From NCBI RefSeq assembly GCF_945859705.1, contig NC_079136.1, positions 85,436,867 to 85,500,866 on the forward strand: a stretch of DNA of 64,000 nucleotides. Reading direction: 5' to 3'. Positions 9,634 to 22,281 of the stretch are shown piece after piece. The position numbers and the translations under genes were made by a program. Position 1 is the first letter of the stretch, and every line of letters begins with the position of its first letter. The notes beneath the pieces were generated by a model. That model saw only the letters and a program-made list of their open reading frames with translations. It searched no databases and had not been told where the DNA came from. This DNA is from Episyrphus balteatus. Lineage: Eukaryota; Arthropoda; Insecta; Diptera; Syrphidae.

Positions 9634-12600
9634 AAATTGTTAAAAATTGTATATGTTCTTAATTTAACCAAAGTTTGAGTATCTATTTGGTAAAATTATA
9701 CGTATGCTTTCGGTTAAGACAATATTTGGTTAAAACATATTCAAAAGATTTATAAATAATAAATATGCGGTAAAAAAACAGAATTCTTATTGTTGTGGCT
9801 TAAAATCATCTACTTTTTAAATTATTGATTTTAATAGAAAGTATCTAAGAGATTTTTTGTTTGTTCATCGAAAATTGTTTGGTTTCATTCACAAAACAAA
9901 TGTTTACGTAACCCATATAACAAATTGAATTTTCTCCAAATTTGACAAAAAACAAAAATAAAAACAAAACCCACAACGGTCCATTTTCCATGACCTTAAA
10001 AAAAAATCCCTCTGAAATCCTATTTCTTGCATTAAATCAGCCCTTAAACCAAAGCATCGCAAGTTAACTCAATCAAACATAAAATAACCAGTCCACTCCC
10101 AAATCACACGACGACCTCCATCAGTAATGCTGCCTTCTGTTGCCAATAGACTAATACCGATTGTATTCTACATACAAACATATTACATGCATCTATATGA
10201 AAAAAAAAAAAAAAAATAGATTAATTAGAGACAATCCAAGGATTTAGACTTTTACTCACACTCTCTTGAACGAACCGAATTCCAACACACAACTCTACAC
10301 ACAGAAAAAAAAAATAGAAAAACAAACAAAACCTGAAATCCAAAAAAAAAAATAAAAAAAAAAAAAACAGGACACAAACCCGAAAATCAGTTAAAAGGCA
10401 GAGACACCGACCCAAAAACAACAACCATACTTTACCAATAAAAACAAAAAAAAAAAAACTCAATGAGTAGTAAAAGAATATACAATACGAATCCTGTCAA
10501 AAAAGACGAGCAATGGTTGGTGACCCCAATTCCATAGTCGTCCTCATCATCCTCGTCACCCACTGTGAATCCTTTTATACAAACAAAATAATAAAAAAAA
10601 AAAAAAACAAAAAAAATATATATAGTTCAGGTTCCACTCCCAAGTGGACTGTAAACAAGACGACACGAAGAGATGACTTTTTTTTTTTTTTGGTTCCCTC
10701 AATGATGAACGTTTAACGACATCAATGGAAAGATTTGAGCTTTTTCTCTCATTTCTGCAAAGAAGTTTTGAAGTTTGTCTATTTTTTTGGAATAATCATG
10801 CGCTCTCTGGCAGCAAGTTGGACTCTCCTGGAAAACCTTCATCCATTCTCATATGTAACGATTTTTTTCAACACGGTTACTATAGGTTTTCCTCTTTAGT
10901 CTTCGGTATCGTTTTGAAAGGTGTGAATGTCCTGCCGTATTTCAATTCAAATTCGCCGTCGCGTTTTTTTTTCTCATTCATTTTATAATAATAATGTTCT
11001 GCCTTCTCTCATAAGAAAAAATAAGATAATATCGAGAGAGTGTAACTTCCAAGGATTAAAAAAAAAATTAATTTTTACTCAAAAAACGTACAAAAGTATC
11101 AGAAGTGGGATATACTAATATTTTTTTTAAATTTGTATTCGTTTTGCCAAAGAATATGAGACAAAAATTTATTTTAATAAATGAAAATCCCAAGGATATA
11201 CAAAATGTGTCCTGGATAGTATGTTGTAATTAAAATTGAGAGTGAGTGCTTGGAATAAATATATACAACTCGTATTCATCTCTATTCATAGCTCTATCTG
11301 TATCAACGGAAAAATTATTGCCCAAGGAGTTCAAACTCCCATCAGTGTGTGTATGGGGCAGATTTTTTTTGTTAGAAACGGATCAATTCGGAGTGTTTAT
11401 ATTTTTTTTTTCGGAGTAGTAGATTCTCGGTCAGAATTCTACATTGTTTTTCCTACATTTTGCTCCAATAAATACACATACAAAGAAAATAAAGAAGAAG
11501 TAGAAAAAAAAGCACAAAAAAAGTTACCGAGTGGCTTAAAAATTGTGTACGTGAATAAATTGAGGTCCTTCATCGTCTCATTTTCCACTGATTAAGTGCA
11601 TGAATAGAAGAGAGTTCTCCTTTTGCGGATAAATTATCTCATTGTCCGTTCGTTGTTGTTGTCGTTTTTTTTTCTTTGCTCATCTTATTGTTGTGCGGTT
11701 GGAGTGTGTTTTTTTTTTTTTTGTATATCTGTGTTTTGTGCCATTTATAAATTTGTGTCAAATAAATGTCAAAAGGATACAAATATATGTACACTTGAAA
11801 AGGAATAAAATAAATAAAACACACAAAAAAAAAGGATATTATACGTTTCACATATTCAACTTGACATCCCCCAACAACCCCTCCATTGCTACTCTACATA
11901 TCCTCGGGGCCGAAAAGGATACACAATCTGTGTGTTTCACTGCCAACTAAGGAAAAAAGGATAAATAAATAAGAAATCAGTTGAAAAAGAGCAAAGAAAT
12001 AAAAAAAAAAAAAAGAAATAAGGACGTGTGTCCTTTTGCGTGTTTGGTGCATTTTTTAATAAAAGTACGAAAAGAGAATAAAAAAAAAAGGATAAAAGTA
12101 TCCGAAGCCAAGTGCATACAGATATATACCCATATAAATCCTTATTGAAGTTTTTTTTTTTGTTGTTGTTGCACATTCAGGTTACCTACTGGTTGTGTTA
12201 CCTACTTTGCTTTGTGAATGTGAAATGAAGAGCTGTTACCACCTTTAGAAAGAAAGTTCTAGGGTACGTGTGCAATACGTGTTGGAATGTTTTTTTTTTT
12301 TTTACTCTCTGTTTTATTTGTGGATCCCGGATTTAGCCTCAATTCCGTTTGGCAAGGATAAATTCGTGAAATTTGTGTTAAAAAAACGAGCTTATGAGTG
12401 TTTGTTTTAAAAGTGAAAAAGTATGCCCTCAATAAGCCATATTTAACATCAAGAAAAGTGCTACAAGTTGAGAAAAAAAAACTACTGCAGAAAAATTCCC
12501 TTTAAGTTAAAAAAAAAAAAACACCCGACGTCATTTTACAAAGTCTTAATATCCATATTAAATTTTGTATGTATCTGTGTGACATAGATTTTATGTATAA

Positions 12601-14525
12601 GCCCGACCAACACAATATAGCCCCTATAAGAACACCGGGATGCACCGAATTGCATTTTAAATAGATTCCGCATAAACACGAGGATTTTTTGAAACACCTT
12701 TAACCCGGTTACAAAACAAGGATTTCTTCGATATTTATACAAGGTAGGTGGGATATTGTCAGTGCATACATAAATTAATTTTTTTTTAACAAATAATTTG
12801 GCTACTTTTTTTGTATAACGACGACTTGAAACTTGACGTTTAAATTTATTAATTACTTGCTAACAATACTACAACTGAGATTAATTATCTCCATTAACCT
12901 GATTTAAGCTGAATAACCAAGGACCTTTATAGTGGGTTGTTTGTGTGTATATTTGTTTGTGTGTTTGTGGGGTTTGTTTCCAAGGATGAGGTTTTTTTTT
13001 TTTTTGTTGAAGGATTCTAAGAAAATATACGAATGGTTGGGATCTAGTATGAAAGGTAAAGGTGGTAATGATCGATAAAGATAAATTGATTCTGCCTGTG
13101 AATTATAAATAAAAGAAGAAGATGCGAAGGACATTTACAGAGAGAGAGATTTGTGTGGTGTGGGGAGAATGAAAAGCTGGCATTTTTGTGTGTGTGTGTG
13201 TATTGAAGGAAGGTTTCCTTCACATCATGCTGTTGATTCAGGTATTGAAATAAACGATTTATATCGGTCGAAAGCAATTATGTTGGTTGGAAGCCGATTT
13301 TGTTTTTTTTTTGTGGCAAAAAAAAAATGTGCAGATTGATTTTCTTTTACAGAAGGATATTTACTTTTTTTTTTTTCTTTATTTATTTTTCCCTTAAAGG
13401 GAGATCACTTTTTTTGGTACACATACACACATATTATTAAGGTCAGGCTTATAGTTAGGCAGGCACTCGTATTTTATATCTATTTATTTGGAGATGGTTT
13501 TTATTTTTCTTGTTAAATGCTGTTGAACTTGTGCACATGGTGAGGATAGGGAGAAAGTTTTTTTTCCTGCAAAAGGTATATTAGTCTTTTGGGTTGTTTG
13601 GCATTTTTAAAGGTAGAAATAATATGAGATAGTAATTGCTAAAAACTAATATAAAATGAAACAACTTGGAGTTAAATTAAATGTAGGTATAACTGGCTCG
13701 CACGTACTTGGTTAGAGTATAATTTTTTTTTTTTTTAATATTAATGATTTATAAATATTTAAAATTTCATAAAACAATAAATTTGCTTTTAAAGAAAATT
13801 TGAAAGATATTAAAAAAATTTAAAAAAAAAAACAATCTTCCTGAACATTTTGACTTGCAAACAAAGTATGTCAATTAATTTCTTTTTTTACACTTTTTTA
13901 TCAAATCGTTAGCCATTTTTTCAAAAATGATCTTCCAAAAAATGTTTTTTTGAAATATGTAGGTTGTAGGTATTTAAAAAAATCCAAAAATATTTTGTTT
14001 TAATTTTTTTTTTTCAAAATTGTTTTGTTAAAGTTATATAAATATAAACTTTGTAATATAAAATAATTTTGTTAAAATCGGACGAGTCATTTGTGATAGT
14101 ACACATATTTTTTATAATAAAAATTGTTAGAGCTGTTTTGGTCATATGACAAAGACACATTCATTTTGCTTCAAAGTCCGAAACCCTTATCTGGAATTGT
14201 ATAAAATATTGAAAGACTATCTTATCTGCTCTAAGAAGTTGTTCTCTCCAAATATTTATGTTTTTCGATTAATTATAGAATTCCTGTGAAATTTTCGACT
14301 ACTTTGACTCAAAAATTTGCTTTGCCAGTTCATAATAAATTTTTGTTTTTTTTTTTATAATTCTTTCACAAAATTGTGTTTTTTTTTCTGAAGAGATCTT
14401 GAAGAGTTTTTTGCATTTCAGACTTCCCTATTTTTCTAAAATACAACACCTTCAATTTTAATAATGAAAAATTGAGTGGCTATTTTGCAAACTTTTGTTT
14501 CCTTTTGTTAAAAATAGCTTAATCA
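9634..14525. other. Long mostly single-copy noncoding region
   Basis: This is the longest stretch here without recognisable repeats, apart from poly-A/T tracts. Open frames on both strands are short and rich in F/K from homopolymers. Between about 11050 and 13360 the word AAGGAT(A) or its inverse recurs many times (for example 11052, 11192, 11775, 11833, 11915, 11957, 12087, 12355, 12719, 12983, 13353). It could be intronic, a long noncoding transcript, UTR or regulatory DNA; the sequence does not decide. Confidence 0.45.
13186..13202. repeat. TG dinucleotide microsatellite
   Basis: An uninterrupted (TG)n run of about 16 bp following a T run. Confidence 0.8.
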
Positions 14526-14690
14526 GTTTGCACATTGGCTCCCTAGCGATATTAAATATTTATACCAAAATCGATACCTAGATTTAAAAAAAATTGTTAT
14601 AGTCACACAAAGAAAGAATGTGAAAAATCTACAAACTTAGATATGGACCGTCAAATTCAATGTTTTTGAAATATAATTCACCAAAAAATT
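14526..14690 (+). repeat. Repeat C, diverged fragment
   Basis: Shares, in order, GTTTGCAC, CCTAGCGATAT, AATCGATA, a TGTGAAAAATCTACAA-like segment, ATATGGAC and ATAATTCACCAAAAA with the two better copies at 20517-21136 and 21166-21575. It is an old partial copy. Confidence 0.55.
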
Positions 14691-15017
14691 TGTTTTCTAA
14701 AAATAACTGCAAACGTTTTTCTCAAAATTTTGATAATTGTGTTCTTGCTTATTATTAAACAAAAATTGTCTTATTTTCTTTCAAGTAAGAATTTATATTT
14801 TTGTTTTTCGTTCATGATTTAAAAAACAATATAATGTTAAAATTAAAACTTTTGAAATAAAATTAGATATTGTGAATCAAGTATACAAAGATGCAAATTT
14901 AATTCACCAATTGTTATTAAATATGTGACCGAAAATATCGAAGATCAATGAGCTCTCTATATTTGAAAAATGATCAAGCAGACGGTGATTTGGTTTGATT
15001 TATTTTTAGTGGAAAAG

Positions 15018-15077
15018 TTTGTATGATCGTTAAATTTCATTAAAAAAAAAATGTTTCACATACGCCACAGTGAACCA
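15018..15077 (-). repeat. Repeat E module, inverted copy
   Basis: Read on the minus strand it is GGTTCACTGTGGCGTATGTG followed by AAACATTTTTTTTTTAATG, matching the other E modules. Confidence 0.5.
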
Positions 15078-15453
15078 TATCAAAAATTAATAACAAGAAT
15101 TTTTTTTTGCATTAAAATAACGGATCAGATACTTAGGTAGTATAAAAAAATATGAAAAATATGCTTAAAATAATAATTGCAATTCATTTAGCAATTTTTG
15201 TTAAATATTATCTGCATGTTTCATCTTCTCAGTTTAAAGATTTTATGATAAAACATTAAAAAAAAATTTTACATATGCGGTTACTCTCTAATCGAAGGAA
15301 ATGCCTATCACAGGACAGTAATTTTCAACTTATTTTATCAATCAGCCGGTTGATTCATCAAACCGGTTTTTCTGTTCTGCATGACCAAGCTCTTTTCATT
15401 TCAATTGCAAGCAAAAAAAATATCATTAACGTTATAATACCTTCTTAGGATAT

Positions 15454-16882
15454 TAGACCAGTGCCGATGCCTTCAAAAACATTAAAAAGTACAAAAAAAT
15501 CATAGTAGGATGAAACCCATTGGAAAAGGAGGGGAATATGATAAGAATGAAAGGAAAAATAAATTACGGGCGAGCCGAGTTCGGGAAGTGGGTGGGTTGA
15601 GTTTTTAATGGTAAAAAATGGTATATCTCGATTTCCGGCAAAACTACAAATCCTATAGAAAAAAGTTGTATGGCAAAGTTCTAGGTAATAAAAAGATCTA
15701 CAACTTTTGTATCAACAATTTTTTCACATAACCTCAAAATTTATGTGAAAGATTCAAAAAACCGAGTTTTTGGTTTTTTATTTTTCAAAAACAAAAATTT
15801 TTCTACGAAATTTGGTGAAAACTTACCTTATTATGTCTCAAATACACTGTAATTTATTTGATTGAAAATATTAATTTGTTCACCTTATTTTGACTTAATA
15901 CCAAAAAAAACACCCTAATTTTCAATCGAAAATTCACGTGTCAAAATATCAGCTTTTTTCAAAAAGTCGGTGGATATTTCGTTCGTTAAAATGTCTTTTT
16001 TCTGATGGTGTAAAAACATCTTACATTAGTATACTATAGAACATGTTCTAGTAAAATTAAAAAAATGAAAAAAGCTTGAATTCGAAAAAAAATTTTTATC
16101 ATTGTTTACAATTTTGGCCTATTTATTCAAATTTACACTTTAATTACTCAAAAAACGTAAGATTAATCAATGTTACATGAAATCTTACGTTTTTTGAGTA
16201 ATTAAAGTGTAAATTTGAATAAATAGGCCAAGATTGTAAACAATGATAAAAATTTTTTTTCGAATTCAAGCTTTTTTCATGTTTTTAATTTTACTAGAAC
16301 ATGTTCTATAGTATATACTAATGTAAAATGTTTTTTACACCATCAGAAAAAAAACATTTTAACGAACGAAATACCCACCGACTTTTTGAAAAAAGCTGAT
16401 ATTTTGACACGTGAATTTTCGATTGAAAATTAGGGTGTTTTTTTGGTATTAAGTCAAAATAAGGTGAACAAATTAATATTTTAAATCAAATAAATTACAG
16501 TGTATTAGGAACATAATAAGGTAAGTTTTCACCAAATTTCGTAGAAAAATTTTTGTTTTTGAAAAATAAAAAACCAAAAACTCGGTTTTTTGAATCTTTC
16601 ACATAAATTTTGAGGTTATGTGAAAAAATTGTTGATACAAAAGTTGTAGATCTTTTTATTACCTAGAACTTTGCCATACAACTTTTTTCTATAGGATTTG
16701 TAGTTTTGCCGGAAATCGAGATATACCATTTTTTACCATTAAAAACTCAACCCACCCACTTCCCGAACTCGGCTCGCCGTAATTTATTTTTCCTTTAATT
16801 TTCATCATATTCACCTCCTTTTCCAATGGGTTTCATTCTGCTATGATTTTTTTTGGTTTCAAAAATTATCGACCCTGGTCTA
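15454..16882. mobile_element. 1.43-kb near-perfect foldback element
   Basis: The left arm (15454-16164) and right arm (16181-16882) are near-exact inverses of about 700 bp around a 16-nt loop. The ends are TAGACCAGTGCCGAT and, inverted, TAGACCAGGGTCGAT. The only substantial differences are small indels near the tips and scattered single bases, so the arms are recent or gene-converted. No open frame of note and no certain target duplication (TAT on both sides is possible). Transcription across it would give a dsRNA stem of about 700 bp. Confidence 0.85.
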
Positions 16883-17407
16883 TATATTCAATAGCGGATA
16901 ATTTTTGAACTCCACGTTAAATTCTTTCGAAAATCATTCAAAAGTGCAATAAATTCTTTTCATGTTATTTAAACGAAACTTTGTATATGAATATCAATCA
17001 TTTAAAATAACTACCTAAGTTACGTTTTTTTTTATATATACGTTTCATACAATTCACAAAAATTCTTCCTAAGTTTACATACAAATAATGTATATTCTTG
17101 TTTTTCCTGTAAAATGTTCAAAACATAATTTAAATTTAAAATATTAAAAGACGGCTTTAGTGATCACTTTGCGTAAATACATTTTTTTCACAAATATTTT
17201 TTTTATTATTACGAACTTTTAACGTCAATAACTTTCGTTCGAAATGAATTGTAAAATGATTGTTCCTTGATTTTAAAGTTCGTGATACCAATCAACTATT
17301 TTTCTGTTAAACCGACAAAAGTTTTTCTTTTTTTTTTAAATCGTTATGGGAAATAAGTTTCATTTGGTATTTTATGAAAAAAATATAATATATGCATGTA
17401 GTATGTA

Positions 17408-19019
17408 CACTTCGCGTCACTTGAATAGAAACAACATTTTTTCTTTAGAAAATAGCGATTGGCGCTTTGGTGAGGTAACTTAGTAGATTTTTGGTTTTGC
17501 ATTTTCAAAGAGGAACTTTTAACAGACAATGTTGTAAAAACAAAAAACCCAAAACAGAAACCGTATGGCTTCTAGTTGCGTTTTTTCGCATTACCTCACA
17601 AAAAACAGTGTTTTTTTTGCGTCACTTGAATAGAAACAAGCTCTTAAATTAGATAAAAATGATGAAAAATCATGGAAAACACTAATTATAGTAAGGCAAT
17701 ATTAAGCTTTGACATTATTTGCACATTATAACCAATTATGAGCTACGAGCTACCAATAGGCACCACAGAAAATGCATAAATAGAACTTAACATTGAAAAT
17801 GCACTTCTACTGTACACAATCGTGGACCTAATTGGAGAAAGTGATAAAAGTGTTTGGTAACTTCTTACAAATTAAGAAAATGACATTTTCTACAATTTAA
17901 GGATTGAATAAGTGAAATAAACTTTCGTTTTTATCCGGAATGCATTTGTTTTGTTTTTATTGCGTTGTTTTTTCTTGAACTATCCTTGTGCAATCTCTAA
18001 GACGGTTGTTCTTCCACGTTCCTAAACTTGCCAAGAGCTTCTACCATTATTTCTTTGTAAAAGTTAGCATCTGTTTTTGAAGCATGAAGCTTCAATTTTG
18101 CTATTGCACATCATAAAAACAAAGCGTATTACTATAATACATTTTAGTGCCCTTTATTGGCGATGCGATAAAGGTTATTCTTTTATAAACCAATGAAATA
18201 GGGCTAATATTAACGTGGTCCATCTGAGTTGGTATGTTTTCCTTTAAAAAAACACTCTTTACCTCACTACTTTTCAGTTCGAATGCAACTATAAAATAGT
18301 TAACTTTTTTGTAATCTTAGTAGAACTTAAAATGTTGTTATTTTGCATTTTGAGGATTTTTTAATGTTGTGCACCTTTTATAACTTCCAGGATGAAACAA
18401 ACCAACACGTTTCCATCGCACTAACACCACGTTTTTGACCGATTTTAGCGGCAAAGTGAAGAAAATTGCAGCTAGTTTTTAAGTTATTTTTTTCTCTGCT
18501 CGTGACTTGGGTCTCACATGTCTTATTTTTTGATTTGATCACTAGTTTACGATATTTTAAAAATTATCTCATCCAAATTTGGCAAATTTTCCAATATCTT
18601 TCGCGATTTTGCATAGTGCAGGTGCATTTCCAATGTTAGCTGCTATTTATACATTTTCTGAGGTGCCTATTGGTAGCTCGTAGCTCATAATTGGTTATAA
18701 TGTGCAAATAATGTCAAAGCTTAATATTGCCTTACTATAATTAGTGTTTTCCATGATTTTTCATCATTTTTATCTAATTTAAGAGCTTGTTTCTATTCAA
18801 GTGACGCAAAAAAAAACACTGTTTTTTGTGAGGTAATGCGAAAAAACGTAACTAGAAGCCATACGGTTTCTGTTTTGGGTTTTTTGTTTTTACAACATTG
18901 TCTGTTAAAAGTTCCTCTTTGAAAATGCAAAACCAAAAATCTACTAAGTTACCTCACTAAAGCGCCAATCGCTATTTTCTAAAGAAAAAATGTTGTTTCT
19001 ATTCAAGTGACGCGAAGTG
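17408..19019. mobile_element. 1612-bp Tc1-type transposon with IR/DR ends
   Basis: Terminal inverted repeats of about 377 bp (17408-17784 and 18645-19019) begin CACTTCGCGTCACTTGAATA and are flanked by TA at 17406-17407 and 19020-19021. Inside each TIR the 19-bp word GCGTCACTTGAATAGAAAC occurs twice in the same direction: 17414-17432 and 17619-17637 on the left, and inverted at 18789-18807 and 18995-19013 on the right. Long TIRs with two direct repeats are the IR/DR architecture known from a subgroup of Tc1 elements, where the repeats are transposase-binding sites. The central 860 bp holds a broken transposase on the minus strand. Total length matches a typical Tc1 element. A diverged solo end of the same family lies at 23105-23305. 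Confidence 0.9.
17990..18640 (-). pseudogene. Decayed Tc1-family transposase
   Basis: On the minus strand, short in-frame blocks appear in the right order for a Tc1 transposase, separated by stops and frameshifts. About 18560-18640 gives ALCKIAKDIGKF, like a helix-turn-helix of the kind found at the N terminus of this family. About 18480-18515 gives RPKSRAEKKIT, resembling the GRPR-type linker before the second DNA-binding helix. About 18410-18470 gives VRWKRVGLFHPGSYK, like the L-x3-G-x-K region after it. About 18003-18100 gives KLHASKTDANFYKEIMVEAL, resembling the region before the catalytic QDNDPKH segment. The catalytic DD(34)E core itself is not recognisable, so part was probably deleted. 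It cannot encode an active enzyme. The family assignment is strengthened by the TA-flanked IR/DR ends. Confidence 0.7.
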
Positions 19020-19021
19020 TA

Positions 19022-20516
19022 TGTATGTAGGTATGTTAAAAATCAGAAAATTTAAACTGCTCTATTGAGATAATATGGTTTTCTCTTTAATGAGCGATAT
19101 GCATTTTTTTTAATGGAATAAGCTCACATGCGAAATGAATTTACTTTGTATTATTTTTCTGCAAAATTCTATATTTGATGAGTGATTTTTTAAAAAGGGG
19201 TTAAAAACATATTTTGTCATTTCTCAGAAAATCGAAAAAAAAAGAAATAAAAAAATAATTTTGATTTTTCATACGATTTTCAGTTTTCAACGCTTTTCAT
19301 ATTCCGATTAATTAATTAGCTGTTTTCATTTAACTGATTAAACTGTGCATTTGAATATGAAATACCGAACCCGTTTTTGAAAAGTCAATGCTTCATTCCA
19401 AATAGAACTTTAAATTCGATATACTAATTACGTAGATGTTTTTGAGTCGATACATAAAAGAAAAATTATTTTTAAAATGTATACAATACTATGATATAAT
19501 GTACATTGTACATAAACAATATACACATACACATTACACATACATGTCCTATGCATGCCTACGAACATTCAAATTGATAACCTTTTCATTATTCACAAAT
19601 TTCCAATAAACATGAAATAAAACATTCAAGTTTAGAATTCGTATTCTTGGAAAATAATGATGTTAAATTAAATTCTAAATAAAATACCTAGATACTTTCA
19701 ATCCGAAATCAGCACAAGTTATTTTTTGTTTTTTAAACCCAGTATAAAAAAAGATTTTTTGAAGGAAAAAATTGGTAACAGGCTGATTCTTGGAACAAAG
19801 GTTGATATTGATTTACTTTAAAATCTGTGAAAATTTCTAAAGATTCTTCCATCCGCTGGTGCCATTATTAGGGGTCAAAGGTCACAAAAGTGTCTTCCAT
19901 AAAAAATGTAGGTAACAAAGAAAAAAATGTTGTACATATTTAAAGCTAAGCTAAGCTAACCTCAAAAGAATTTGATTTTTCTCATAAAAAAGTGATTAGT
20001 AGTAAGTCATTTAGGGCTGCAGAAATATGGTGTTTTATTTAATCTCAAAAGTTCAAACCCCACAACAGAAAAACCCACTTGATAAATAAATCTGAAACTT
20101 TGCATATTAAGCTTCAATAATTAAGCCTCAGTTTAATCTTATCACCCATAGTTATAAAATAGCGGCACATTGTCTAATAAAAACATAAAAATGCCTATTT
20201 TGATAGATTTTCTTAATTGATCTTAAATGTAAGAAAACATTTTTTTAACAAAGTAAACTTAATTTTTCTGTAGAAAATTGAATAAAGTTTTGAAATATAT
20301 CCTTGAATTTTCTTTAAGGTTATCCGTTGCTTAGATATTATTTATAATCAAAGTCAAAAGTATGGGTTTTGGTTTGATGACTGATATTGCAGTCTAAAAA
20401 AAATTGTAAAGGTTTGAAACAAAAAGAACCTTAAAGTCAAATAAATAACCTTTCTAAAAATAATAATAATAATCATTTCATCACAAAAAATTTTCCCACT
20501 TTTTTATTAGAAAAGT
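19022..20516. other. Gene-free AT-rich stretch
   Basis: No element ends or exons recognised. Positions 19480-19560 are simple-sequence-like (ACATTACACATACA type). The rest shows no sustained open frame. Confidence 0.45.
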
Positions 20517-21136
20517 AAAAATAGTAGGAGATCCCGCCATAGGACCCTCATCGTTATACTAGTTAAGAGTTATATTTTCCGAAAGGTAGTGTCTTAGGAA
20601 ATAAATTGCACATGGGTTGCCTAGCGATATCCTGTCAAGGCATGGGGTTGCCAGGCCTTAAAGTTTATTTTTCCGTATTTTTGAATACGCGACCCTTCTT
20701 ATATGGCAAGCCAAAGAGTTATAAAAAAAATATTATGTCATAGGACATTTAATTTGAAAATTTTAATTTTCAGGATTTTTTTTTAATTTGAAGTTTGAGT
20801 AGGGTAAACAAAGGTGAATTTAAGTGAATGGGCAAAAATCTATTCTCTAAACAAAATGTGATAGAAATAAAATTAAAATTGGAATCGATAGATATTATAA
20901 AAATATGAAAGCCACACATACAAATAAAAAATGTAAAAAATCTACAACTCGAGATATAGTCTTTTTTAAGTTATGACACTCCAATACGATATTTGAGAAA
21001 TAATTCACCAAAAATCAGAATGAAAGATTTTTTTAAATAATTGTTATTTGATAAGTTAGAAAAAATAAAATAACTTGACACGTATCTGTCAAATTTTTCA
21101 TTTAACTTACCGTTTTCGCGGAGGGATTTTTAAAAG
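20517..21136 (+). repeat. Repeat C, copy 1 of a direct pair
   Basis: Begins near ATCCCGCCATAGGA and contains GTTGCCTAGCGATATCCTGT, CAAGGCATGGGGTTGCCA, AATCGATAGATATT, AAAAAATCTACAACTCGAGA and AATAATTCACCAAAAATCAG. The same landmarks occur in the same order at 21166-21575, so this is a tandem or near-tandem direct duplication. It is longer than its partner mainly between about 20670 and 20870. No coding capacity. Confidence 0.75.
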
Positions 21137-21165
21137 ATACTTATTTTCGTATTTCAATATATTAA

Positions 21166-21575
21166 AGGAAAAAATCCCGTCATAGGACGACCTATCCACG
21201 TCTTTGTACCAGTTGAAACCTATATTTTCCTAAGGGAAGTGTCTAAAGAAACAGTTTGCACGTGGGTTGCCTGGCGACATCCTGTCAAGGCATAGGGTTG
21301 CCACGCACAAAATTGATACTGGAATCGATAGATATTGTTAAATTATATAAGTCACCCATACAAACCAAAAATGTAAAAAATCTGCTACTCGATATATGGA
21401 CGTTTAAAAGTCAAAAACGTGAAATTTGATGTTTGAGAAATAATTCACCAAAAATCAGCACAAAAGGTATTTGAAATAATGTTTATGTTATTAGAGACCA
21501 AAAACAAAATAACCTGACACGTATCTGCCAAATTTTTATTTGACTTAGTTTTTGGCTCCTGTGTATTTTAAAAGA
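21166..21575 (+). repeat. Repeat C, copy 2 of a direct pair
   Basis: Begins ATCCCGTCATAGGACG and carries GTTGCCTGGCGACATCCTGT, AATCGATAGATATT, CGATATATGGACG and AATAATTCACCAAAAATCAG, then CCTGACACGTATCTGCCAAA, paired with CTTGACACGTATCTGTCAAA in copy 1. It lacks about 200 bp found in copy 1 between the GTTGCCA and AATCGATA blocks. Confidence 0.75.
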
Positions 21576-21762
21576 ATTACAGATTTTTACAGAATTGAAT
21601 TATAAAAATCTGTAATTTTGGTTTTTCAACAGTTCCAACGATTAAGCTATTTTACCGTTAGAAATAAAATATTTCGTCATAAAATGTAGAATGTAGCTTT
21701 TACATTCATTCTGTTTTGTCATGATCATTTTTTCTGAGATACAGCCTATCGAAAACCACTAA

Positions 21763-22281
21763 AAATAAAATGCACGACTGGGGTCGCACGTACTTGCTCT
21801 TGCAGTTCAAAGCACTTTTATGTTAGTCTACTTGTAGATTTTAAAAGCTGGATCTAAATTTTTAAAAAATTGATATTGGGGAAGAGCCGACATTTAGGGC
21901 AAAAAAATAAAAATGCAGTTTTATTGCCACTGCTTTAAATATTACGTATACAAAGTTTAATCAAAATCGTTAGAGCCGTTTTCGAGAAATTCGTAATATC
22001 GTATTTTTTTGTATGGGAGGTATACGTTCTAAACGAGATATAAAAAAACAAAAAAAACCAACTTTCAGAATTACATAAAAATCATCTGTACCAAATTTGA
22101 AGAAAATCCATCCACCCGTTTAGGCTGTGGGAATGTGTACAGATGGACGCACAGACGCACGGACGGAATTGCGGGACCCACTTTTTCGGAATTCTCCATC
22201 ATCGTAATGTTGGTTTTGATTAAAACCTCAATTTTTTTTTTCGACACGAAACCAATACTTGCCCTATAGAGCAAGTAAAAA
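21763..22281 (+). mobile_element. Repeat B, copy 1 (Helentron/DINE-like nonautonomous element)
   Basis: Runs from AAATGCACGACTGGGGTCGC to a terminal hairpin ACTTGC-CCTATAGA-GCAAGT followed by AAAA. The block TACTTGCTCT occurs near the 5' end and, inverted, in the 3' hairpin. The middle carries a short run of GACGCACAGACGCACGG. Subterminal inverted repeats, a 3' stem-loop and a central variable microsatellite are features known for Helentron-related DINE elements; the assignment is inference. A minus-strand open frame at 22071-22274 recurs almost identically in copy 2 and is a property of the repeat, not evidence for a gene. Confidence 0.75.

Noticed and set aside
12160..12190. Recursive splice site at the TTGTTGTTGCACATTCAG|GTTACC junction
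   Set aside because: The donor half GTTACC departs from GTAAG at key positions and the pyrimidine tract is interrupted just before AG.
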